From: Bacteroidales bacterium
GTDB lineage: Bacteria; Bacteroidota; Bacteroidia; Bacteroidales; UBA3824
Reading direction: 5' to 3'
Assembly: GCA_017535325.1 (NCBI GenBank)
Contig: JAFXUC010000037.1
Location: 1-39,101, forward strand
DNA: 39,101 bases
Under the pieces are notes generated by a model. That model saw only the letters and a list, made by a program, of their open reading frames with translations. It did no database searches and was not told the DNA's origin. Position numbers and translations under genes: made by a program. Below are positions 1-8,208 of this stretch, one piece after another. Position 1 is the first letter of the stretch. Every line of letters begins with the position of its first letter.

Positions 1-156
1 ATCTTGCGGTCTGTATGTCAGATTGCTGATTTCAATTTTCAGACCTTCGGATTCAAACAAAACTTCCAAAAAACGCTTCATAATTATAGGGTCGGAAAAT
101 ATTTTCTTAAACCCGAAATCCGTCAAAGGACTAATATAAAAGATGTTCCTTTTCAT
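1..156 (-). CDS. Rpn/PD-(D/E)XK nuclease-family transposase-like protein, N-terminus only
   Basis: This is a partial gene: 52 codons run from an ATG at 154-156 off the left edge of the window. The peptide begins MKRNIFYISPLTDFGFKKIF, nearly the same as the start of the gene at the right edge (MEHEIFYISPLTDFGFKKIF), so the two are paralogues. The SPLTDFGFKKIF start is what I know from the Rpn / 'PD-(D/E)XK nuclease family transposase' group, which is multicopy in Bacteroidales and linked to DNA breakage and recombination. The catalytic part is outside the window, so activity cannot be judged. A promoter fits immediately upstream, with TTTGC only four bases before the ATG. Confidence 0.8.
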   Translation of the reverse strand, partial: MKRNIFYISPLTDFGFKKIFSDPIIMKRFLEVLFESEGLKIEISNLTYRPQD

Positions 157-160
157 CAAT

Positions 161-193
161 GCAAATAAAAACATTTTTTTTCAAAAAGGCAAA
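161..193 (-). promoter_or_regulatory. Bacteroidetes-type promoter of the left Rpn-like gene
   Basis: Read on the minus strand, TTTG (190-193), a 20-base spacer, then TTTATTTGC (161-169) match the -33/-7 consensus TTTG / TAnnTTTG with one mismatch. The -7 box ends four bases before the ATG, so the transcript should have almost no leader. Confidence 0.55.
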
Positions 194-225
194 TTTTTTT
201 CAAACAAATATAATGAAAAAATCCC

Positions 226-291
226 TAATCCAAAAAATACCCCCTATTTTTCGGATTATAATCCAAAAAATACCCCCTAATTTTTGGATTA
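226..291. repeat. Two abutting 33-bp repeats with inverted ends (putative operator)
   Basis: Unit 1 is 226-258 and unit 2 is 259-291, with no spacer. Both begin TAATCCAAAAAATACCCCCT and end in GGATTA, so each unit has inverted hexamer ends TAATCC/GGATTA. The units differ only in the T-rich part before the last hexamer. The outer flanks form a perfect 14-bp inverted repeat, CCCTAATCCAAAAA (223-236) and TTTTTGGATTAGGG (281-294). Unit 2 contains the -33 TTTG of the downstream ATPase promoter, so a bound protein would be expected to block transcription. That role is inferred from position. Confidence 0.7.
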
Positions 292-314
292 GGGAAAAAT
301 TTCATTAAATTTGC
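283..314 (+). promoter_or_regulatory. Promoter of the AAA_14/DUF4143 ATPase gene
   Basis: TTTG (283-286), a 19-base spacer and TAAATTTGC (306-314) give a perfect match to the Bacteroidetes -33/-7 consensus. The start codon follows at 339, leaving a leader of roughly 20 bases. The -33 element lies inside the second 33-bp repeat unit. Confidence 0.75.
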
Positions 315-338
315 ACCAAAATTAAAATCTCAAAAATC

Positions 339-1469
339 ATGATAAAAAGGCATCTGGAAACCATTATAAACGGAAAACTTTTTAAAGGCAAGGCAATAAT
401 TTTAATCGGAGCAAGACAGGTCGGAAAAAGTACTCTGCTTAGTCAAATAGTAGAGAACGCTGCCGGTCACAAAGCCGTTTTCCTTAATTGCGACGAACCC
501 GAAATAAAGGAAATGCTCACAAACGCCAATTTCAACGAGTTGAAAATGATTGTTGCCGACAATGAAATCATGGTTATTGACGAGGCACAGAGAGTGCCGG
601 ACATCGGAATGACTTTAAAAAGGATAACCGATAATTTTCATGATTTGCAGTTGCTTGTCAGCGGTTCTTCAAGTTTTGAACTGCAAAACAAATTGGACGA
701 ACCGTTGACCGGCAGAAAATTTGAATACAAACTTTTCCCTTTTTCTACCGGCGAACTGCTTGACACAAACGGACTTATATATATAAAACAAACACTTGAA
801 AGCCGTTTGGTTTTCGGCTCGTATCCGGATGTTGTCAACCACAAGGAAGATGCAAAGGAGATTCTGATGAATATTGCTTCGAGTTATCTCTACAAGGACA
901 TTTTAACCCTTGACAATATCCGCAAACCCGCCGTTCTTGACAAACTTTTGGTTGCATTGGCATTACAAGTCGGCAGTGAGGTTTCGTTCAACGAAATCGC
1001 CCAGACAATAGGAACGGATTCAAAAACTGTCGAAAAATATATCGACCTTTTGGAAAAGTGTTATATTGTTTTCAAACTTCCCGCATTAAGCCGCAATGTC
1101 AGAAACGAGATAAAAAAAGGCAAAAAAATATTTTTTTATGACAACGGTATCAGAAACGCCGTATTACAAAATTTTGCCCCGCTAAATTTGCGCAGCGACG
1201 CCGGTGCGTTGTGGGAAAACTTTTTTATTTCGGAGAGAATAAAATACAACAACAACAAACTCAATTACGTAAAAAGTTATTTTTGGCGCACAACCGAACA
1301 GAATGAAATCGACTATATCGAAGAACAAGACGGTGTTTTTACTGCATTTGAGATGAAATACAATCCCAAAAAACAACTCACAGCAAAAATCCCCGAAACG
1401 TTCTCCAAAAATTATAATATAACTTCTTCTGCGATCCTTACTCCAAATAACTATACGGAATACCTTTGA
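339..1469 (+). CDS. ATP-binding protein, AAA_14 + DUF4143 family
   Basis: This 376-residue protein has a P-loop ATPase core with Walker A GARQVGKST (24-32), Walker B IMVIDEAQ (77-84) and a sensor-like LLVSGSSSF (105-113). A DUF4143 half follows with a winged-helix-like stretch (about 215-245). The C-terminus shows a PD-(D/E)XK-like pattern, NEIDYI then AFEMKY (about 320-350), so a nuclease fold is plausible. The length is usual for the family and the gene looks complete. The family is widespread in bacteria and archaea, is often multicopy and has no firmly assigned function. Its promoter overlaps two 33-bp repeats. Its last 32 bases overlap the convergent deacetylase gene. Confidence 0.88.
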   Translation: MIKRHLETIINGKLFKGKAIILIGARQVGKSTLLSQIVENAAGHKAVFLNCDEPEIKEMLTNANFNELKMIVADNEIMVIDEAQRVPDIGMTLKRITDNFHDLQLLVSGSSSFELQNKLDEPLTGRKFEYKLFPFSTGELLDTNGLIYIKQTLESRLVFGSYPDVVNHKEDAKEILMNIASSYLYKDILTLDNIRKPAVLDKLLVALALQVGSEVSFNEIAQTIGTDSKTVEKYIDLLEKCYIVFKLPALSRNVRNEIKKGKKIFFYDNGIRNAVLQNFAPLNLRSDAGALWENFFISERIKYNNNKLNYVKSYFWRTTEQNEIDYIEEQDGVFTAFEMKYNPKKQLTAKIPETFSKNYNITSSAILTPNNYTEYL

Positions 1470-2079
1470 AAATAAACCCTTCTTCTGAGTATTTTTCGAG
1501 GGTTTTTTCGAGGGCGTAGCGTTGGTTTTCCATGGCTTTTATGTTGTCGTGAAAGACTATTATCGAACCCTCGCGGACAAACGTTTCAACGTTCAAAAAA
1601 CAGCGTTCTTTGCTGACCCTTTTGTCATAATCCTTGGTAAGAACGTCCCAAAGGATTATTTTGCGCCCTTTTGACAAAAGCCGCGTCTGAGAGGGTTTCA
1701 TTCTGCCGTGAGGCGGACGGAAAAGGTTGGAATTAATCACAGTGTCCGCTTTTTTGACGTTTTCAACATAATCTTCCGTCTTGGTTTTAAGTCCGTTGAG
1801 GTGGTTGTAAGTGTGGTTGCCGACACTGTGGCCTTCAAGAAGTATCCGGCGGTAAATGTCGCGGTATTTGTCAACGTTTTCGCCGACACAAAAAAACGTC
1901 GCCTTGGCGTTGAATTTTGCCAACAAGTCCAGCGTTCCGGGGGTCATTTCCGGAATAGGACCGTCGTCAACGGTAATGTAAAGCACTTTTTTCGCCGTGT
2001 CCTCCGGCTGGAGTTTCCACGTGTATTTTTTGAAAAAACTCCGCACAAACTCCGGCGGATGAACTATCGGTGAAAACAT
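1438..2079 (-). CDS. Polysaccharide deacetylase (NodB-homology) family protein
   Basis: The 213-residue protein carries the five NodB-homology motifs of carbohydrate esterase family 4: TVDDGP (36-41; catalytic and metal Asp), GHSVGNHTYNH (83-93; metal His 89 and 93), RPPHGR (121-126), DVLTKD (145-150) and VFHD (175-178). Such enzymes remove acetyl groups from N-acetylhexosamines in peptidoglycan or other glycans. No signal peptide is evident, so either the substrate is cytoplasmic or periplasmic-face, or export is non-classical; the true substrate is unknown. The gene starts 4 bases after the DUF2723 gene ends and is probably co-transcribed with it. Its 3' end overlaps the convergent ATPase gene by 32 bases. 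Confidence 0.9.
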   Translation of the reverse strand: MFSPIVHPPEFVRSFFKKYTWKLQPEDTAKKVLYITVDDGPIPEMTPGTLDLLAKFNAKATFFCVGENVDKYRDIYRRILLEGHSVGNHTYNHLNGLKTKTEDYVENVKKADTVINSNLFRPPHGRMKPSQTRLLSKGRKIILWDVLTKDYDKRVSKERCFLNVETFVREGSIIVFHDNIKAMENQRYALEKTLEKYSEEGFIFKGIPYSYLE

Positions 2080-2083
2080 TTTT

Positions 2084-5000
2084 TTACAGTTCCAAATTAT
2101 CCATCAATCCCAAATATATCGAAATCAATTGCTTGTCAAAATCAGGCAGCGTCTGGTAAAGCCGCATAAAGTCTTGACTTTCAATAGTCAGCATTGTAAG
2201 ATTCGTCAATACGGGATTGTTTTTCAGTATTGAGAGAAACTCTGTTGCAGCTTGTTTTTTCAACTCCTCGTCCTTGTTGTCGCGGGCTATTCTTACCGTT
2301 TCGTGAGCCATTGCCGCCGAACGGTAATAGTCTTCTTCCACGAGCGATGACTGATAGGTGTCAAGGCTTGTGAAATACGTCAACTCGTCTTTTGTCTGCG
2401 TTAAAAGCGTGTTCAAAACCTTTTGAGCGTTTTCTTTGTCGCCGGTTTTGTAAAACAAGTCCGCCAACGTCAAGTCGTAAAACGTCGGAGGTATCAGTTC
2501 AAGCGGCATAACCTTGTAACAGTGTTCAAGAACTTCTTTCGCTTTGTCAAGTTTTCTTTCCTTTATTAACGCCTCGCCAAGCCTTGCAAAACCGCTTTTT
2601 ATGTTTGCCAACATGCGCAAATTGTTCTCGTCCAAATAGACTTCCGGATTGTCGATACCGCCCCAGGAAAACTTGTTTATGTACGAATCATACAAAACGT
2701 CGGTGTCAACAAAGCCGCGTTCTCCCTCGCGTGAAGGCGTTTTAACGGGTACAATCTTGTAAGTAAGACCGTCAAGGCGGAAAAAGTCAGCAAGGTTTTG
2801 GTAAGCCTCGCCGCCGACCGTTATCGCAAAATATACCGGGCGTTCCCAGTTGTTGTTTGCCAAGATGTCCAAAACCATCAACTCGCCTTTGCGGATATAT
2901 TCGCGCGGGTGTTTCCAGACGATTTTGTCAAGGATTTTTGCGGAGTCTTTTGCCGCTACCAAACCGCTTTCGATGACTTTCTTTTTGTCAACTTTTATTG
3001 AAAAATTCAATGTCGGCGTAAAATCCAGTTCGCTGCCGTTTTGAGCCGTGAGTTTGGTGTTTTTGTCGTCTGAGGCAACAAAATCAATCACTGCTTTCAG
3101 CGGTGCGGGTTCTGCGCAAACCGATTTGTAAAGATTGTCCGACAAGGCTTTCAACGCATTGATTTCCTCTTTGTTAACCCCGAATTTGTCTGCCTGCTGC
3201 GACAGAGAGTTGATAAAGCCGATAATCTGCTGAGGCTGGTTTTTCAACTGCTCTTTGTTGATAACAGCGTCGTAATCTTTGGGCATCAGAGTTGCCAAAT
3301 TTGACCGCTTTACAATGTCAATCAGTTTGGAATAAATTTCCGAGACGGCGGGAGCGTATTTTTCCCCGTTGTCAGCCAACTTTTCGTTGAAGAAAAGCGA
3401 CGGCACTTCCTGATAATAAACAACGTCCCTTGAACCTTCCACCAATTTTTCTTTTTCAATCGAAATAGGCAGCGGGTCAGACAAATACGCTTTTCTGCGC
3501 ATCTGATTGATATACCAGTCGGTGTTGATATACGCTAAGTTTACGACCCTGACGTCCGTTCTGATTCCCTCAACCTCCTGAGCATACCAAAGCGGGAAAG
3601 TGTCGTTGTCGCCGTTTGTAAACAGAATCGCGTTAGGAGCGCAGGATTCAAGATAGTTTTTAGCAAAATCCCTTGCCGTGTAACGTCCGCTGCGGTCGTG
3701 GTCGTCCCAGTTTTCAGCAGCCAAAATAACGGGTCCCATAAGACATGAGAGGAGAACCGCTCCGCCTGCCGCAACAAGTTTTTTGCCGAGATATTTTTCT
3801 ATCAGACTGCACAGAAACGCCGCGCCGAAACCGATGTAAAACGCAAACGCATAGAAACTTCCGGCGTAAGCGTAATCCCTTTCGCGGGGCTGATACGGTG
3901 TCTGGTTGAGGTAAACCACAATCGCCACACCCGTCAGAATGAAAAACAGCATCACAATCCAGAAATATTCTTTTCCCGTTTTGTTTGCCCTGAACATGAA
4001 AATCATGCCCAAAATGCCGAGAATAAGCGGCAAAAAGAAATACTGGTTGTTTCCTCTGTTGTTTTTGAGATAATCCGGTAAAAATGTCTGGTCGCCGAGT
4101 CTTGCGTTGTCAATAAAAGACATTCCTGAAATCCAGTTGCCGTTTATGAGGTTTTCGTCGTGTCCCTGAATGTCGTTTTGACGGCCGGCAAAGTTCCACA
4201 TAAAATATCTCAGATACATGTATCCGACCTGATAGCCGAAAAAGAATTTCAGGTTTTGGGCAAACGACGGTTTTTCTTCCTGCGTAACGCCCGCCCAGTG
4301 CTGATAACCTTTGAAATGGCTCGGCTCAGGCGAAAACATTCTTGGGAAAAACGTCGTAGAACCCGGTTCAAAAACACGTTTTACCTTGTAGTCGGCAACC
4401 TCGTAGCGTCCGTTTCTCTGAATGTAGACCGGCGAAGTCTCCTCCTGTCCTATGGATTTGGAGTTGTAATATTCGCCGAAAACAAGCGGACGGTCGCCGT
4501 ATTGCTCTCTGTTAAGGTACGACTGCAAAGCAAAAACATTGTCGGGATTGTTTTCGTCCATCGGCGGGTTTGCCATTGAGCGAATAACAATCATCGCAAA
4601 ACACGAATAGCCTATTATTATGACAGTTACGCCCAAAAGCGCGGTGTTGAGAACGGCTTTTTTGTTTTTGAACGAGTAATACAGCCCGTAACCCAAGCCG
4701 CCGATACCGAGTATAGCGTAAATGATTGTTCCCGTGTTGTAAGGCATACCGAGTCCGTTTGTGAAAACGAGTTCAAAACGCGAGGCGATATACACCACGC
4801 CCGGAATGATTCCGTAAAGTACGCCCGCTAAAATCACAACCGACAATATCAGCGCGTAAACAACGCCTTTTCTTGTCGTCTTGTATTTTTTGAAATAATA
4901 GACGAGTACTATTGCGGGTATAACAAGCAGGTTCAAAAGGTGTACGCCGATGGAAAGTCCCATCAGATAACAGATTAAAATGAGCCATCTGTTGGAATAT

Positions 5001-5518
5001 TTTTCGTCGGCTACGCTTTCCCATTTCAATATGCACCAAAAAACCAAAGCCGTAAACAGCGAACTCATGGCATAGACTTCGCCTTCGACAGCCGAAAACC
5101 AAAACGTGTCGGTATATGCAAAAGCGAGTGCGCCTACAACTCCGCTGCCGATGATTGAAACGGCGTTGAATTCTGTTACGTCATTTTTGCCGCAGATAAT
5201 TCTTTTGGCGATGTGCGTGATTGACCAGTATAGAAACAGCACCGTAAAACCGCTTGCAAGGGCGGACATTGAGTTTATCATAGCGGCTACTTTTGTAACA
5301 TCACCGCCTGCAAACAATGAGAAAAACCGTCCGAGAATCATAAAGAAAGGTGCTCCCGGCGGGTGTCCGACTTCCTGACGGAAAGCGGTGCAGATAAATT
5401 CGCCGCAATCCCAATAACTTGCCGTAGGTTCGATAGTAAGGAGATAAGAGACGCTTGCAATCAAAAAAACGCTCCAACCTGCTATCAAATCGGCTTTTTT
5501 AAAGTTTTGTTCTGACAT
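2084..5518 (-). CDS. DUF2723 integral membrane protein (protein O-mannosyltransferase-like)
   Basis: I take the ATG at 5516-5518 (MSEQNFKKAD), giving 1144 residues; the reading frame extends further upstream but would pass through the promoter. The N-terminal half is a string of hydrophobic membrane segments, with the family motifs DCGEF (37-41) and GHPPGAP (51-57) at the start, resembling GT-C glycosyltransferases that use lipid-linked sugars. The C-terminal half is soluble, contains the conserved NGDNDTFPLWYAQEVEGIRT stretch, and ends in TPR-like helices. The family is characteristic of Bacteroidetes. Sugar transfer to exported proteins is an inference from the fold. A -7 box lies at 5543-5551, and the deacetylase gene follows directly. 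Confidence 0.9.
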   Translation of the reverse strand: MSEQNFKKADLIAGWSVFLIASVSYLLTIEPTASYWDCGEFICTAFRQEVGHPPGAPFFMILGRFFSLFAGGDVTKVAAMINSMSALASGFTVLFLYWSITHIAKRIICGKNDVTEFNAVSIIGSGVVGALAFAYTDTFWFSAVEGEVYAMSSLFTALVFWCILKWESVADEKYSNRWLILICYLMGLSIGVHLLNLLVIPAIVLVYYFKKYKTTRKGVVYALILSVVILAGVLYGIIPGVVYIASRFELVFTNGLGMPYNTGTIIYAILGIGGLGYGLYYSFKNKKAVLNTALLGVTVIIIGYSCFAMIVIRSMANPPMDENNPDNVFALQSYLNREQYGDRPLVFGEYYNSKSIGQEETSPVYIQRNGRYEVADYKVKRVFEPGSTTFFPRMFSPEPSHFKGYQHWAGVTQEEKPSFAQNLKFFFGYQVGYMYLRYFMWNFAGRQNDIQGHDENLINGNWISGMSFIDNARLGDQTFLPDYLKNNRGNNQYFFLPLILGILGMIFMFRANKTGKEYFWIVMLFFILTGVAIVVYLNQTPYQPRERDYAYAGSFYAFAFYIGFGAAFLCSLIEKYLGKKLVAAGGAVLLSCLMGPVILAAENWDDHDRSGRYTARDFAKNYLESCAPNAILFTNGDNDTFPLWYAQEVEGIRTDVRVVNLAYINTDWYINQMRRKAYLSDPLPISIEKEKLVEGSRDVVYYQEVPSLFFNEKLADNGEKYAPAVSEIYSKLIDIVKRSNLATLMPKDYDAVINKEQLKNQPQQIIGFINSLSQQADKFGVNKEEINALKALSDNLYKSVCAEPAPLKAVIDFVASDDKNTKLTAQNGSELDFTPTLNFSIKVDKKKVIESGLVAAKDSAKILDKIVWKHPREYIRKGELMVLDILANNNWERPVYFAITVGGEAYQNLADFFRLDGLTYKIVPVKTPSREGERGFVDTDVLYDSYINKFSWGGIDNPEVYLDENNLRMLANIKSGFARLGEALIKERKLDKAKEVLEHCYKVMPLELIPPTFYDLTLADLFYKTGDKENAQKVLNTLLTQTKDELTYFTSLDTYQSSLVEEDYYRSAAMAHETVRIARDNKDEELKKQAATEFLSILKNNPVLTNLTMLTIESQDFMRLYQTLPDFDKQLISIYLGLMDNLEL

Positions 5519-5542
5519 TTTCTTTTTATAATCTTTGAGCCA

Positions 5543-5551
5543 GCAAAGGTA
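5543..5551 (-). promoter_or_regulatory. -7 box of the DUF2723 gene
   Basis: On the minus strand this reads TACCTTTGC, a perfect TAnnTTTG(C), about 25 bases before the chosen ATG. No good TTTG is seen at -33. It is back-to-back with the promoter of the divergent DUF5686 gene. Confidence 0.6.
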
Positions 5552-5583
5552 AAGTTTTTTTCGGATATACGGAAAAAAAGTTT

Positions 5584-5592
5584 TAACTTTGC
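5584..5592 (+). promoter_or_regulatory. -7 box of the DUF5686 gene
   Basis: TAACTTTGC is a perfect -7 element, 17 bases before the ATG at 5610. The -33 position holds only a T-run. This element rules out the TTG codon at 5589 as the start. Confidence 0.6.
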
Positions 5593-5609
5593 GGCGGTTT
5601 AAAAAAAAA

Positions 5610-8072
5610 ATGAAAATCATGAAATATTTTTACACTTTTATATTATGTGTTTTAGCAGCCTTTAATCTTAACGCTCAGACCAAAGTCAGGGGTACTGTTT
5701 CTGATTCCGAGACCGGCGAGCCGCTGCCGTTTGTAAATATTGTTTTCAAAGGTACTACTGTCGGAACAATTACCGACGTGGACGGAAATTTTTTCATTCA
5801 GGCGCATATCAACACTGATTCTTTGGAATTTTCAATGGTCGGTTATACGCCTCATGTCGAAATCCTAAAACGCAACGCCTATCAGGAGGTCAGCATAAAA
5901 CTCTCGCCCGACAACCTCGAACTCGACGAAATTGTTGTAACTCCCGGCGAAAATCCCGCGTGGAGAATCATGCGGAACGTTGCCGCAAACCGCAAAAAAA
6001 ACAATCCCGAAAAATTTGAATGTTACAAATACGAGGTTTACAACAAAATGGAACTCGACATCAACAACATCAAAAACGACTGGTCTGACAAGATGTTTAT
6101 GAAGAATTTCAATTTTGTTTTCAACTACGCCGACACTTCCGCCGAGACGGGAAAAGTTTACCTGCCGGTTATGATAACTGAAACTATTTCAGACGTTTAC
6201 CACAAGTCCAACCCGTCAAAAAAGAAAGAAGTGATAAAAGCCACCAAAATTTCGGGTGTCGAAAACAATTCTATTTCGCAGTATACGGGACAGATGTATC
6301 TTGATGTCAACATTTACAAAAATTATATTCCGGCTTTCGGACACGATTTTGTCTCTCCGCTTTCTGACTATTGGAAGGCTAATTACAAGTTTTACCTTTT
6401 GGACAGCGTTTATCAGGACGGAAGTTATCTTTACCACCTGTCTTTTAAGCCGAAATACAAGCAGACGTATACTTTCAGCGGCGATATGTGGATCAACGAC
6501 ACGACGTGGGCTGTCAAAAAAGTTACCGCAAAAATGGCTAACGACGTCAACCTCAACTACATAAACAACATGATTATCTCTCAGGAATATGAAAAAATAG
6601 ATTCCGTGTGGTTTTTGAACAAAGAGGAGATGTTTATGGATTTTAACATGACGGATTCTACGATGGGATTTTTCGGCAAAAAGACCATGATGAGGAAAAA
6701 TATTGAAATCAATCCTGAGTTTGACGAAAAATTTTTCAGCGCAACGGCAAACAGCGAGACGGAAATTCTTGAAGACGCCATGAACAAGGATTCGTCGTAT
6801 TGGAATGCTTCGCGCCACGAAAAACTCACTCAAAAGGAACTCAACATTTACGAAATGGTGGACTCCATCAAGGAAGTCCCCGTTTTCAAAACCGTTACCA
6901 ATACCGTTGAAATGTTTATCGGCGGATATTGGGTTCACGGCAACTTTGAATACGGACCTTATTACAAAATTCTTTCTCACAACGAGATAGAAGGTTGGAG
7001 ACTGCGTCTTGGCGGCAGAACGAGCAATGATTTTTCAAACAAGGTAATGCTTTCCGCATACGGCGCATACGGTTTCAAAGACCGGGAATTCAAATACGGC
7101 GCAAGCGTGCTTTACCTTCTCAACAAGCGTCCGCGCCGCACGCTTGAAGGCGGTTACAAATACGATTTGGAGCAACTCGGACAGTCAAGCAACGCTTTTT
7201 CCGAAGACAACATTCTTTCGTCAATGCTTTCAAAACACCCTAACAGACATCTTTTGCCGGTAAGGGAAGGTTATTTGGAATACAGCCACGAATATTTCTG
7301 GGGCTTGTCAAATGATTTCGGCGTAAAATACCGGCAACTTTATCCCACAAAGTACATTGTCTTTCAAAACAAAGCCAAAGATTTGGTTTTCAGGGATATA
7401 AGGAGTGTGGAACTGTATTACAAACTTCATTTCTGTTACAATGAGAAATTTGTTGAGGGAACGTTTTTAAGGTCGAGTATGGGCAGTGAGTTTCCTGCTT
7501 TTGACATAACGGCGATGGCTGGTTTTTGGGACAATCAGGGCAAAACCAACAATTATTACCGTTTTGTCGCGACTTTGACTAAGAAGGTGGCAATCAATCC
7601 TTTCGGCAAACTGACGTGTATTTTTGAAGCGGGAAAGGTTCTTGGGACTGTGCCGTTTCCGCTGCTCAAACTCCACGAAGGCAACGAAACTTACGCTTTT
7701 GACAAATATGCGTTTAATTTGATGAACCTTTACGAGTTTGCCTCCGACACGTATTTCAGCGCGACGTTTGAGCATCATTTCAACGGCTTTTTCTTCAACA
7801 AGATTCCGCTTTTAAGAAAACTCAAATGGAGGGAAATCGTTTATGCTAAGGGGCTTATCGGTGATATTAGCGACAAAAATTGCCGAGAAAAGGCGTTGAT
7901 GGATTTTCCGAGTTCTTTGGGCGATGTCAATAAACCGTATTTTGAGGCGGGTGTCGGAGTGGAAAATATTTTCAAGTTTTTCCGTGTTGACGGGGTTTGG
8001 AGGTTTTCGCATCTTGACAATCCCGGTGCTTCAAAATTTGCTTTGTTGTTTAGAGTTCAGGTAATTTTATAA
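5610..8072 (+). CDS. DUF5686 / carboxypeptidase-regulatory-like outer-membrane protein
   Basis: The protein (about 820 residues; ATG 5619 is an equally possible start) begins with a signal peptide ending LNAQ. A CarboxypepD_reg-like beta-sandwich follows (about 25-110: VRGTVSDSETGEPLPFVNIV through LDEIVVTPG). The rest is the long DUF5686 region, with alternating aromatic and polar residues typical of an outer-membrane beta-barrel, and it ends in a hydrophobic FALLFRVQVIL strand. In Bacteroidetes this architecture resembles TonB-dependent receptors without the plug domain, and its function is not established. It stands alone, divergent from the DUF2723 gene, with its own promoter. Confidence 0.9.
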   Translation: MKIMKYFYTFILCVLAAFNLNAQTKVRGTVSDSETGEPLPFVNIVFKGTTVGTITDVDGNFFIQAHINTDSLEFSMVGYTPHVEILKRNAYQEVSIKLSPDNLELDEIVVTPGENPAWRIMRNVAANRKKNNPEKFECYKYEVYNKMELDINNIKNDWSDKMFMKNFNFVFNYADTSAETGKVYLPVMITETISDVYHKSNPSKKKEVIKATKISGVENNSISQYTGQMYLDVNIYKNYIPAFGHDFVSPLSDYWKANYKFYLLDSVYQDGSYLYHLSFKPKYKQTYTFSGDMWINDTTWAVKKVTAKMANDVNLNYINNMIISQEYEKIDSVWFLNKEEMFMDFNMTDSTMGFFGKKTMMRKNIEINPEFDEKFFSATANSETEILEDAMNKDSSYWNASRHEKLTQKELNIYEMVDSIKEVPVFKTVTNTVEMFIGGYWVHGNFEYGPYYKILSHNEIEGWRLRLGGRTSNDFSNKVMLSAYGAYGFKDREFKYGASVLYLLNKRPRRTLEGGYKYDLEQLGQSSNAFSEDNILSSMLSKHPNRHLLPVREGYLEYSHEYFWGLSNDFGVKYRQLYPTKYIVFQNKAKDLVFRDIRSVELYYKLHFCYNEKFVEGTFLRSSMGSEFPAFDITAMAGFWDNQGKTNNYYRFVATLTKKVAINPFGKLTCIFEAGKVLGTVPFPLLKLHEGNETYAFDKYAFNLMNLYEFASDTYFSATFEHHFNGFFFNKIPLLRKLKWREIVYAKGLIGDISDKNCREKALMDFPSSLGDVNKPYFEAGVGVENIFKFFRVDGVWRFSHLDNPGASKFALLFRVQVIL

Positions 8073-8159
8073 TGGAACTATTCCGGGTCAAGTTTATGGC
8101 TTTTTAGCGGGGTAATATCCAGAGAAAATCCCCAAAGTTTAATACTTTCTGTAAATTTT

Positions 8160-8175
8160 AACATTTATTAATGTT
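8160..8175. repeat. AACATT/AATGTT inverted repeat beside a -33 element
   Basis: AACATT (8160-8165) and AATGTT (8170-8175) are perfect inverted hexamers around TATT, overlapping the -33 TTTG of the next gene. As that gene encodes an HTH-like N-terminus, an operator is conceivable, but in AT-rich intergenic DNA such short palindromes arise by chance. Confidence 0.3.
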
Positions 8176-8205
8176 TGTTATATTGTGAAAAAAGTTTATA
8201 TTTGC
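8174..8205 (+). promoter_or_regulatory. Promoter of the HTH-like/P-loop ATPase gene
   Basis: TTTG (8174-8177), a 19-base spacer and TATATTTGC (8197-8205) match the consensus perfectly. Only three bases separate the box from the ATG at 8209, which implies a leaderless or nearly leaderless mRNA and excludes the upstream in-frame GTG at 8185 as a start. Confidence 0.75.
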
Positions 8206-8208
8206 AGT

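Noticed and set aside
226..291. Tandem 33-bp repeats as a CRISPR array
   Set aside because: Only two units, directly abutting with no spacer, and each is internally inverted; no cas genes are present.
5589..5609. Upstream non-ATG starts such as TTG at 5589, GTG at 8185, TTG at 19743 and TTG at 23827
   Set aside because: The starts at 5589 and 8185 lie within or upstream of the promoter boxes, and in all four cases a good ATG follows a few codons later.
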